Below, piece after piece: positions 47,855-58,435 of a stretch of 64,000 bases of DNA. The number at the start of each line of letters is the position of its first letter. Position 1 is the first letter of the stretch. Source of the stretch: Halicephalobus mephisto (taxonomy: Eukaryota > Nematoda > Chromadorea > Rhabditida > Panagrolaimidae); contig SWDT01000034.1 of assembly GCA_009193035.1 (NCBI GenBank), positions 1 through 64,000 on the forward strand, given 5' to 3'. The notes under the pieces are model-generated. The model saw nothing but the letters and a program-made list of their open reading frames with translations, was not told where the DNA came from and did no database searches. The position numbers and the translations under genes were made by a program.

Positions 47855-50800
47855 ATGGCGACAATTTCTCTGTCTGAATCAAAAGGTATTGACGCTGAAG
47901 AATATTCTACTAAAACTGATGGTCTCTGTGAGGTGAGTTTACCTACATTACTGTACTGTGGAAAACTACAGTGAAATTTTAAAAATCTCGAAGATATTCA
48001 AATTTAACGATTTTCTTCATATATCGAAATTTAAAAATGTTCTTCATCAAATTTACCAATTTCGTCATATATCACATTTCTTGTTTTTTTATATATCAAA
48101 ATTTGAAATTTTCTTCATATATCGAAGTTTCAAAATATTCTCCATCAAATTTACCAATTTCGTCATATATCACATTTATTGATTTTCGCATTTACCATAA
48201 TTGTAAATTTTTCTACCTATCAGTTTTAAGGTGTATCTATCAATTTTCAGAGTTTTTATATATTAAATTTTTGGATTTTTATATATTAAATTTTCGAGTT
48301 TTTATATATTTGTTAATTTCTTAATTTTTAGCTCTTCGATAAGATGTCAGATACTCAGCAACAGAGGATAGTCGAAAAATTACTGCAACGAATGAACCAC
48401 CATCAGATTGGAAACGTCGAGAATTTCATCAAGCCGCTGTTGCAACGGGATTTCATTGTGCTGCTTCCGAGAGCGATTTCAGAAATGATTCTGGAGAAAA
48501 TGGATGCTCAATCGCTGGCGAGAGCTTCTGCAGTTTCTAGAGAATGGAGAAAAGTGATCGCTCGCGGAATGCTCTGGCGAAAACTGATAGAAAATCACGT
48601 GAGAGAAGACAGTTTGTGGAGAGGATTGAGTGAAAAACGAGGATGGTGAGTTTTCTGAAATCCTTAAATATTAAGTTTCATTTTCGCCTTGAAAGGAATC
48701 TTTATTAAGCAATTTCATATATTTCGCTCAAAAATTAAGTTTTCATAGTCTAGAATTTCAATTTCCTGTAAAAATTCTACTTTTATTGGTCAATTTTATT
48801 CAATTTTAATTTTTATCATTCAGAAGTCTAAGTATACACCGAAATTCGGCTTTTTAGATCAATTTGATATATCAACTCTGTCTAAAAACTTAATTTCCGC
48901 TCTATTACTTTATTTTCACACTGAAATCCATTTTTACGGATGAATCTCACATGATCGGCTTTGTCCGAAAATTGAATTTTCATTATTTCCTGGTTTTACA
49001 CCTAAATGCTTCCTTACTGATAGGTTTTATGCATTAAGTTTATTCAAAACTTCAATTTCCACAATTTGCTGCTTTTTGTTAAAACTCGTCTTTATAGATC
49101 GATTTTTTGCATTAACTTGGAAAACTTAATTTTGACAGTTGATAGGTTTTTACGATTCCTTGACTGTAAACTTTTATAGGAAAAAGTTTTTGTTCATTTC
49201 CACTGAACAAGCGACTATCCTCATCGCGATGGGTAAGGGAATGTCTAGACAAGAAGCAGAAGCTTTCAAAGATCATCTAGAAGATCCACTTACGTATCAG
49301 CACGAGTTTTACCGTGATTTGTACCCAAAAATCAGAAAGGACATTGAGCAAATAGAAGAAAACTGGAAAACGGGCAGACATAGACTCCAAAGGATTAATT
49401 GCCAATCAGAAAATTCCAAAGGTGTTTATTGTCTTCAATACGATGACCACAAAATTATCTCTGGTCTTCGAGATAATACTATTAAGATTTGGAACAGATC
49501 GAATTTGCAATGTAAACAAACGTTAACAGGACATACAGGAAGTGTTCTATGTCTTCAATATGACGATAGAATTATCGCAAGTGGCAGTTCAGATGCTACA
49601 GTAAGAATCTGGGATGTTGAAACAGGAACTCAATTGAATACGCTTATACATCATTCAGAAGCTGTTTTGCATTTGAGATTCAACAATGGGATGTTAGTTA
49701 CATGTTCGAAAGATAGATCAATCGCTGTTTGGAAAATGCATTCTGCACAAGAAATTGATCTTAGAAGAGTACTTGTTGGACATAGAGCAGCTGTTAATGT
49801 TGTCGATTTTGATGATACTTATATTGTTTCGGCTTCTGGTGATAGAACAATTAAAGTATGGAGAACGGACACATGTGAATTTATAAGAACGTTAAATGGA
49901 CACAAAAGGGGAATTGCGTGTTTACAGTATAGAGATGGTCTTATTGTTTCTGGTTCAAGTGATAATACGATAAGGTTTGGAATTTAATTTAATTTACATT
50001 TTAGAAAATTTTGTGAATTTAAAAATTATTTATGAAGTTTAATTTAATTTTAATTTTAGAAGATTTTATAAGTTTTGAAAATGTTTCTGAAATTTAATCT
50101 AATTTACATTTTAGAAGATTTTGTGAATTTAAAAATTATTTTTGGAATTTGATTTAATTTACATTTTAGAAAATTTTGTGAATTTAAAAATTATTTATGA
50201 AGTTTAATTTAATTTTAATTTTAGAAGATTTTATAAGTTTTGAAAATGTTTTTGGAATTTAATTTAATTTTAATTTTAGAAGATTTTGTAAATTTCTAAA
50301 ATATCGTGGAAATTTAAAAATATTTTGAAATTTGTCAAATTTTGAAAACTTTCAGAATCTGATAGAAGCTCCTGGAGTTTTAAAATTTAATTGGAATTCC
50401 CAGAATATTCTAAAATTAAATAATTTCCATAATTATTTCAAATTCTGAAATTTTAAAATAATTTCGAAAAAATTTGATTTTTATAATAATTAATTTTTAG
50501 GCTATGGGATATTGAATGTGGTAGTTGTTTGAAGACTCTTGAAGGTCATGAAGAACTTGTACGTTGTATCAGATTTGATGGAAAAAGAATCGTGTCTGGA
50601 GCCTATGATGGAAAAATAAAAGTATGGGATTTGAAATCAGCCTTAGATCCAAGAACAAACGGTCAGTCAATGTGTGTTCAAACCCTTCATGTAAGTTTTT
50701 TTTGAATATTTTTGAAATTTATTTTTGGGAATTTTCAAAACTTTATTTTAAAATATTTTTGAAATTTATTTTTGGGAATTTTTAAAACTTTATTTTAAAA

Positions 50801-51454
50801 TATGTTACTAATTTTTTAAATATTTTTGAAATTATATTTTTAAATATTTAATTATTTTTGAAGTTTTATTTTTAAATATTTTAATTATTTTTGAAATTAT
50901 ATTTTTAAATATTTTTGAAATTTCCTTTTTAGCAACATAATGGTCGTGTATTTCGATTACAATTCGATGAGTTTCAAATTGTATCTAGTTCGCATGATGA
51001 TACAATTATTATTTGGGATTTTTTAAATACGGGTCCTGATGTCCCTAATATGGCTATTGGTGGTGATGGAGATCAACATATGGAAGTAATACCTCCATTA
51101 CCTATTCAACAACAAGCTCAACAAATTAATTTCAATGCTCCAATGGTTCTTGGTCTTGAAGCAGTTGAAGATATAATGCATCATCCAATTAATCAAGCTA
51201 TGTTACAAAATTTGATTAATCATATTCAATTGGGTCATCATTATAATCCGCAACAAATTATTAATTTACAACAACAACTTCAACAACATGGTCATAATTT
51301 ACAACCACATGTATTACAACAACTTCAACAACTTGTTGCTGGATTACATCCTGGACAAAATCAACAACAAGAACCAGAACAACCAATGGATGCAGATGTA
51401 GCTGGTGATCATCCAATGGCTGATGATGAATTTGTTTTTCTTCAAGAAGAGTAA
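47855..51454 (+). CDS. lin-23: LIN-23 / beta-TrCP, F-box and WD40 substrate receptor of SCF ubiquitin ligase
   Basis: Exons 47855-47932, 48332-48645, 49180-49974, 50501-50690 and 50933-51454 encode about 632 residues. Residues ~30-130 hold the dimerisation region and F-box ([20 protein letters not shown], then [20 protein letters not shown]). After a nematode-specific insert ([20 protein letters not shown]) come seven WD repeats from [19 protein letters not shown] to [13 protein letters not shown], nearly identical to beta-TrCP. The receptor recognises phosphodegrons (beta-catenin, CDC25, Wee1 types) for SCF. C. elegans lin-23 limits cell division and axon growth. The C-terminal ~140 residues are Gln/His/Leu-rich and acidic at the end ([16 protein letters not shown]). 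It converges on tars-1 with only 112 bp between stop codons. Confidence 0.96.
48010..48190. repeat. 98-bp duplication in lin-23 intron 1
   Basis: CATCAAATTTACCAATTTCG with flanks recurs 98 bp apart (about 48045 and 48143), with CATATATCGAA boxes in each copy. Confidence 0.7.
49975..50500. repeat. Degenerate AT repeat filling lin-23 intron 3
   Basis: AATTTACATTTTAGAAAATT and TTTTGTGAATTTAAAAATTA recur through the first 300 bp of the intron. Confidence 0.65.
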
Positions 51455-51566
51455 TTTGCTCTTAATCCAAAAAAACGCGTGTCCTCTGTTTTTGCAAGTC
51501 AGTAAAACCAAAAAAATGTTTATAATAATTAAAGATAACTCAACCATTCACATAATATTAATTCAT

Positions 51567-53864
51567 TTAAACAGAAAATTCCTCAGCTCCTTCAGTGTCT
51601 TTGACATATTCGTCTTGGAATCGTCGGAATTTCTTGATTAAATCTTCAACTTTGACTTCTCCTCTGACTTGGTTATCTCTTGTACGAACGTTAACAGTGC
51701 CATTCTCCATTTCGCGAGGACCAAGAACTAGGATAAAGTTAAATTGAGCTAGTTGAGCGTTTCTGATTTGTTTGTTAAGAGTATCAGAGGAATCTTTGTC
51801 ATATTCAACCTCAAAACCAGCATCAAATAGTTGTTGATGAACTTTTGTAGCATATTCGTTGACAGATTCATGTACAGTGATGACTTTAGCTTGTCTTGGA
51901 GATAACCAAAATGGCCATTTTCCACCGTAATTTTCAGTAAGAATAGCTGTCATTCTTTCAAGAGAACCAAGAACTGCACGATGAATCATAACCGGACGTT
52001 TTTTTTCATTATTTTCACTAAAAACCCAAAATTAAAAAGCCTTTAAAACCATAAACTTACTCAAAATACCCAAGATCAAATCTTTGAGGAAGTTGAAAAT
52101 CAAGTTGAATTGTAGCACATTGATGATTACGTCTCAAAGCGTCCTGGATCGTGATATCAATTTTAGGTCCATAAAACGCTCCATCACCAGGATTTAATGC
52201 CCACGGTCTTCCACTCGCGTCTAAAGCTTGTCTTAATTGATCTTCCGCATAATTCCACGTCTCCAAATCTCCAAGATATCCTTCCTCCGGACGGGTAGAA
52301 AGATTTAACTTGAAGGTAAATCCAAAAACATCTTCGTAGGCATATTTCAAGAAATCCAGACAAGCTTCAATTTCTTGAACAATCTGATCTGGACGACAGA
52401 AAATGTGTGCATCATCTTGCTGGAAACGTCGAACACGGGTAAGTCCACTCAAAGCTCCACTATATTCATTTCTGTGGAGAACACCAAAATCAGCAAAACG
52501 GAATGGAAGTTCGTTGTGCGTACGCGGCTGATGAGCAAACATCAAGCAATGACCAGGACAGTTCATCGGCTTCAAAGCAAACTGCTCCTTCTCAACTTCA
52601 AACCTAAAAGGTGAAACAAACAGTACATATTACAGTAAATTCAGAAAAATCAATAAACTTACTGGAACATATTTTCAGCATAATGTTGCCAATGACCACT
52701 TTGCTCCCACAGTTTAGCATTATACATATTTGGAGTGATAATCTCAGTGAATCCACGTTTTCTGTATTGCTTCTTGATAAAGTTGATGAGTTGGTTATTA
52801 ATATGAGCTCCCTTGGGATACCAGAAAGCAGATCCAGGACTCAACGGATGGAAAAAGAACAAGTCTTGATCCCTACCAATCTTTCTGTGATCTCTCTTAG
52901 CGGCTTCTTCTTGGAACTTCTGCCACTCCTTCAATTGTTTCGGATCCGGGAAAGAAATACCATAAACACGTTGAAGAGCTTCAGCCTCAGCATTACCTTC
53001 CCAATAAGAACTAGAAGATTTCGTGACCTGCATAGCCTTAATTTTTCCAGTATGACGAACATGAGGACCACGACACAAATCAATCAATGAACCACATCTG
53101 TAAATCGTTGTAGTTGGAGTTTTGACTTTGTTATTGAGGATTCTAACTTTGAACTGATTATACTTGAACATCTCGAGCAAATCCTCCTTCTTGACTTCAA
53201 GACGCTCAAATGGCTGTTTATCCTTAACAGCACATTTCGCAATGTCATCGAGTTTCTTAAAATCATCTTGGCTGATAGTGAAACCTTCTTTGTACATATC
53301 GTAGTAAAAACCTTCAGTAAGTGGAGGACCATAGCAGAGATGACCCCCACAGAATCTTTCAACAGCTTCTCCAAGAACGTGAGCAGAAGAATGCCAGAAA
53401 ACCTGTTTGCCTTCATCATCATCGAATTTCAAGATCTTCAAGGTAGCATCTCCTTCGAAAGGACGGTCAAGATCCCAGAGCTGCAAATGTAATTTAGATG
53501 AGGAAAGTCGTCAAGTACAAACCTCATCGTTGACTTTCGCAATCACAGCGTTTTCAGCGAGACCTTTACTGATGTTTCCGGCAATCTCAAGAGGTGTGGT
53601 TTTCCAAGACAGACCTTCCATGATTTTTCCATCAGCCAAAGTGATCTTAATGGGCTTGTTCTCCTTCTTGGCCAGATCTTCCTTGTATTGCGCCATCAAT
53701 CTGTCCCATATTTTGAGTCTTTCTTCGATAAATTCCGGCCATTCCTGGAGTTCTTCTTTAGATTTACTGATTTTCTGAAATACTCAAATAACAAAAAACC
53801 TCGATATATAAAAACCTACGACTTCTTTCGGAATATTCTCTTTTTCAGCAACAACAGCAGCCAT
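51567..53864 (-). CDS. tars-1: Threonyl-tRNA synthetase, cytosolic form with possible mitochondrial extension
   Basis: Exons 53864-53820, 53774-53523, 53480-52663, 52603-52061 and 52017-51567 encode 702 residues. Domains in order: TGS ([19 protein letters not shown]), the editing domain with [10 protein letters not shown], and the class II catalytic core with motif 1 near [13 protein letters not shown]. Motif 2 is [30 protein letters not shown] supplies a zinc Cys and [12 protein letters not shown] the core; the anticodon domain begins [13 protein letters not shown]. It charges tRNA-Thr. The frame stays open upstream of the ATG to an acceptor at about 53967 and encodes an Arg/Thr/Phe-rich, acid-free peptide (LCTFARRNFTFQHCQRYLSF) like a mitochondrial targeting signal. 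A longer isoform could therefore serve mitochondria. Its first exon was not identified. Confidence 0.96.
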
Positions 53865-54695
53865 CTTTGTCGTGAAACTCAAATAACGCTGGCAATGTTG
53901 GAATGTGAAATTTCGTCGTGCAAATGTGCACAATCCAACGACAAACGTGATTGCAAGATTTGCCTGAAAATAAAAGATGAATTAGATTTAAAAAATATGC
54001 GGTAAAGGCTATAAAAACAACAGTAAATTTAAAATAAGAAGTATATGAAATCGATAAAGTGAATGAAATCTAAAAAATATAAAAAACACGTATAAAAGTG
54101 AAAAATTATGCCTAAAAATAAGGAAAAACACATCCAAAAATGCGAAATCAGCTTTGCCTAAAAGTATATAGTGAAATGTATATAAAAATAATAGAATTTA
54201 AATTAAAAATATGTGCAAAAACATGTATAAAACAAAAAAGCAAGTTCTACCTAAAAAGTGTAAACTGTCATATATCTAAAAATACCAAATTAACAGGTAT
54301 ACAGAAACAATAATGCGGGATTTGTAGGAATAATAAGCAAAAACGTGATTGACGTGAAAGGGAAAATTGAACAGACAGGACAGGGTGTACCAAAGTACTC
54401 CTAATTCTTTCATTTCGCGTGGCTGGCAAGGAAACAAGAAATTTAAAGTTCGTTCACATAAAACTACACGCGCTGCGAGTGTCGAAATATTTATATCTAA
54501 AATAAAAGTAATATTGGGTAACAATGACTCCCCCAAATTCCTCGTCGAGGAAAAATTGTGAAAATCTGACGCAATTCGGCGTTTGTAAAATCAGTTTTCG
54601 TTTTGAGACACCCCAAAACCCAGCCAGTTTTGACTTTTCCTTTTAGTTTTGATTAAAAATGAATGAGATTTGTTTTATCCAGATTTTAAATCCAG
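53865..54695. other. Divergent region between tars-1 and the GK5-like gene
   Basis: Contains the in-frame 5' extension of tars-1 (53865-53966, minus strand) behind a TTTTCAG acceptor. A GC-richer block at about 54330-54640 is probably promoter. An acceptor-like AAATCCAG abuts the ATG at 54696. Confidence 0.5.
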
Positions 54696-57433
54696 ATGGA
54701 GGAGAAGAGGATAATTGCCGTCGACATCGGGACCTCCAGCATCAAGTCTTGTTTGTTTACTGTGGATCTGAAGTACGTATGGTCGACTTCGAAGCCGGTG
54801 AATTTGGAATACAGATTAGAAGACCACTCTATGTTGTGTGAAATGGATCCGGACATCCTCTGGAACGACTTCTGTGAAGTCGTCGAACTCGCAGGTGAGT
54901 GTTAATATGCAAATTTGAAATTTTCATATATGAAAAACTTTTAGTTTCTGAAGCTGGGGGTTCTTCGAACGTCCTTTCTTGCGGAATTTGCACTCAAAGA
55001 AACACTTTTATTTCCTGGAATTCTGACACCTTAGAACCTTGTCATCCGTTGATCGTCTGGAAGGACTGCAGATCGAAGGACCTTTGTGCTCAGTGGAACG
55101 AGTCCTGGACGATCAAGCTTCTGAATTTCGCCGGAAGGACCGGTCATTTCCTCACGAAATTGGAGAGGTTCAAAGCCGCCAGAATGTTCCAATTTTTGAA
55201 CTCTATGGTTAGTCCTCGATTCACTGCAGTTCTGGAGAAGGATCCATATATGAAGGAATTGCTGAAAAAAGAAAAACTGACCATCGGCTGCATCGAGAGT
55301 TGGTTGCTTCTGAAGTTGACCAAAGGGAAAACCGTAGCCGCTGAAGCCAGTTGTGCTTCTGCCACCGGCATGTTCGATCCTTATTTGAATGACTGGGGAT
55401 ACACGATATTAAGGTTGATTCGGTTTCCATCCCAAGTCCTGCCTAAGGTCATAGATTCTGCGACGCCCAACAAAGCCCTGGCCGTGGCTGATCCGAGTAT
55501 TTTCGGATTTCCTTTGCCAATAGGAGGAATTGTAAGTCAATTGTTTAATTTTATTTTTAAATGTTGTAAATTTCCAGAACTTTTCAGAAATTTTCGAAAA
55601 TTCAGAATTCTGTCGGATTTTTTGGGACTTTCTAGAATCCCGTGGAGATTTCTCGAATCTCGTGGGGAACTTCTAGAGCTCAATGAAAAATTCAGAAACC
55701 TTCGAGAATTAAAAATTTTTGGAATTTTGTTCAAAGTCAGAATTTTCTAAAATTTGGAAATTTTCGAAACTTTTTAGAATTTAATGAAAAATTGCAAAAT
55801 TTAATAAAACTTTCCGAAATTCTGATGAAATTTTTGGAATTCTAAAAGTTTGAAGAATATGGTGAAAAATTCTGAATTTTTTTAGACTTTTGTAGAAAAA
55901 TCCTAAAATTTCCAAAATATTAGTAGTTCTTAAAGAATTCTAGAATTCTATGAAGGTTTCTAGAAGTCAGTAAAAATTTCGAAAATATTAGAATTTCGTG
56001 GAATCTTATAAGTTTTTAGAATTTCTTAGAATTGATGAAAAACTTGAATAAAATTTGTAAAATTTCCTAAAAATTAAAAAATCCAAATTTTTGCGTCGAA
56101 ATTACTTTGTAAAAAAATTTCGCAATTATTTTTATTTTTCAGTTAGGAGATCAACAATCCGCAGTTTTCGGATCTGGTTGTCGTCATAGAGGTTCTGTGA
56201 AGATTTCTCTAGGAACAGGAACTTTCATAGATCTCATCACAGGCTCCAAACCCCATTCTTCGATGTACGGTATGTATCCCCTCATTGCTTGGAGAATAAA
56301 CAACAATCCTGTCTACGTAGCCGAAGGGAAATCGCGACGACACCGGCGACGTTACTTCAATGGGCCCTTAAAATCGGTCTTTGTAGAAACGTTCAAGAAA
56401 CAGAATCCCTCGCGGAATCAGCAGATCCGGCCCCGGGACTCTTCTTTGTTCCGGCTTTCGGAGGAATCCAAACCCCGATAAACGACGACAACGCTTGTTG
56501 TGCTTTCATCGGACTCAGACCAGACACCACGAAAGCCCAGATGGTCAAGGTGATCCTAGAAGCCATAGCTTTCAGGGTTATCAGATATTGTTGACTTTGG
56601 AGGAAGAAACTGAATTCGAAATTGGAGGCAATATTGGGTAAGTTTCCATTTGCAAATTTAAATTTTAATTGCAATTCTAGAAGTTTCGAAAAGTTTAGAA
56701 ATTTCTGGAGTCTTCCAGAATGAGAGTGAAGTATTTTAAAAAGTTTGAAAATTCTACAAAACCTTCTGAAGTTTTCTGAAATCTCAGAAATTTCTAGAAT
56801 CAGAGTAAAAAGTTTCGGAAAATTTAAGAATTTCATGAAGTTTCTAGAATCTTCCAGAATCTTGTAGAGTATTCTAAAGCCTTCGTAGGAGTTAGAAAAA
56901 CTGAAATTTTGTGGAAATTTATCGAAAATTTTACAATTCAATGGACCGTTCTGGAATCAAGAGTTCTAAGTTTCTGATTCTGAGAATTCTCTTCGAACCT
57001 GTTTTTCAACAAAATGTGATTTTTATGTCAGTTTAGAATTCTCTAAAAACTTGAAATTTCATCAGATTTTTAAAAATTGTGAAAACTTATCTAGGTTATT
57101 TCGGAACAACATCTACTTGTTATTTTTATAGTAGTGTAATATGCTCCTTATAGGGTCTGCGGAGGAGTGGCAAACAACGGTTTTATCACAAGGACGATAG
57201 CGACTTTGATCGGGAAAAAACTAGAAAAAAACGTAGATGGAGAGTTCACAGCAGCCAAGGGAGCGGCGATGCTGGTAGCAATTTCCATCGGGCTCTGTAC
57301 TTTGGAGGAATCTTCTAAATTCGCAACAATTGAAGGATTTATCGAACCGGATATGCAATCCAGACCTAGGTTATTAAAAAAATACAAAAACTGGTGCAAA
57401 GCTGTTAAAAGATGCTTGAATTTTTATGATTGA
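54696..57433 (+). CDS. GK5-like FGGY carbohydrate kinase, two apparent frame breaks
   Basis: Exons 54696-54894, 54945-55531, 56143-56637 and 57154-57433. The N-terminal ATPase lobe starts IIAVDIGTSSIKSCLF. CGICTQRNTFISWN, VWKDCRSKDL and ASATGMFDPY follow the glycerol-kinase-5 pattern. Next come GDQQSAVFGSG, ISLGTGTFIDLITG, VPAFGGIQTPINDDN, CGGVANNG and the ending WCKAVKRCLNFYD, which is very like human GK5 (WAKAVKRSMNWY). GK5 belongs to the FGGY kinases; the substrate is uncertain. In exon 3 the frame must shift at about 56330 (after VAEG) and again at about 56585 (after EAIAFR), each needing one extra base. Both flanks remain well conserved, so sequencing or assembly error is as likely as a pseudogene. 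The second intron (611 bp) is rich in TTCTAGAA and TTCGAA boxes. The 3' end overlaps the terminal region of the minus-strand VWA module. Confidence 0.8.
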
Positions 57434-57461
57434 AAAAATACAATTGTTAACGTGCTAAAAA

Positions 57462-57467
57462 AATAAA
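57462..57467 (+). terminator. AATAAA polyadenylation signal of the GK5-like gene
   Basis: AATAAA 29 bp after the stop, two bases short of the convergent VWA module's stop codon. Confidence 0.5.
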
Positions 57468-57468
57468 T

Positions 57469-58303
57469 TCAATTGTTATTGTTGACATTGCAGACCATGT
57501 TGATGATACTGTTAGCTGCATCTGTGCTGGAATTCGCTGTGGCGAAAGTCAAGTCGATAGCTAGATCAAATTCGACTCCAAAAAGTTGTTCAGCAGCTCC
57601 AGAAGTCAACGTGATGGACATGATGTAAGCAGTTCTTCCTTGTCTCAACCCGTTGATTATGGACGTCACTTGGTTCAGATCAACAATGTTACTCGACGTT
57701 ACCATGATGATTGTAGGGGCGATAGTTGTGTCTTCACTAGGATGTGGTCCGTCACTTTGATAATGGGTGAACGAAAAGGTAACAGAGATACCGTTGAGAC
57801 TCCCATGCTTGCATCTCCTTGCGCATTGTAGGTGCTTACAATCTCAGTAAAATTTATTGCATTGGAGATATTGTTAACACCAGTGGCGGTGTTGTAGACA
57901 TAGGCTGTTCTGAGAGCTCCTCCGAAGTTTGGAGTACTTGCTATTGCTTCGAGGAATTTGTTGACAATATTAGATTGAGCAGGATAAGTTGTTCCGTCGA
58001 TGAAGAAAGAAAAAATAAAATTTTGAGAAGTATAATGACAAAGGAATCGTTGTTGGAGGCAGGGGAGCTGCACCAGTTGTTGTAGTCATTGTGGAAGTTC
58101 CAGAAGTCGTTGTAGAAGTTCCAGAAGTCATTTTAGAAGTTCCAGAAGTCATTGTGGACGTTCCAGAAGTCATGGTAGAAGTTCTAGAAGTCATTGTGGA
58201 AGTTCTAGAAGTCATTGTAGAAGTTCCAGAAGTCCCGGAAGTCATTGTGGAAGTTCCAGAAGTAGTGGTAGTGGTCTTAGAAGTTGTCGTAGTTGATGTA
58301 GTC
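57469..58303 (-). pseudogene. Ser/Thr-rich linker plus VWA module, frame-broken or alternative terminal exon
   Basis: After a TTTCAG acceptor (exon from 58303) the frame encodes repeats of TSGTSTMTSRTSTM (about 60 residues of Thr/Ser/Met), then GAAPLPPTTIPLSLY. A VWA-like domain follows in a different frame from about 58020 (FFIDGTTYPAQSNIVNKFLE). A second break near 57800 is needed to reach ISVTFSFTHYQSDGP and TTIAPTIIMVTSSNIVDLNQ, and the module ends IINMVCNVNNNN at 57469. The first exon base pairs in phase with donors inside the last exon of the upstream EGF/VWA gene (for example after CEK), so it may be that gene's alternative C-terminus. No start codon or signal peptide of its own was found. 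Whether the breaks are real is unknown. Confidence 0.5.
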
Positions 58304-58379
58304 GCTGAAACAATCCATCTTAATTTACTTGTATTTCCAGATAAAGAGACAGAGAATGTTGAGAAAATAAAAGATAATT

Positions 58380-58385
58380 TTTATT
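58380..58385 (-). terminator. AATAAA signal after the EGF/VWA gene stop
   Basis: Minus-strand AATAAA about 50 nt downstream of the stop at 58436, supporting a real transcript end there. Confidence 0.45.
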
Positions 58386-58435
58386 CTTTGCACTGATTAC
58401 AAAGGAGACAGATTAATATTGGCTTCAAAAAGAAA

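Noticed and set aside
58091..58396. Plus-strand Val/Glu repeat protein.
   Set aside because: Antisense of the Thr/Ser linker in the VWA module; no independent support.
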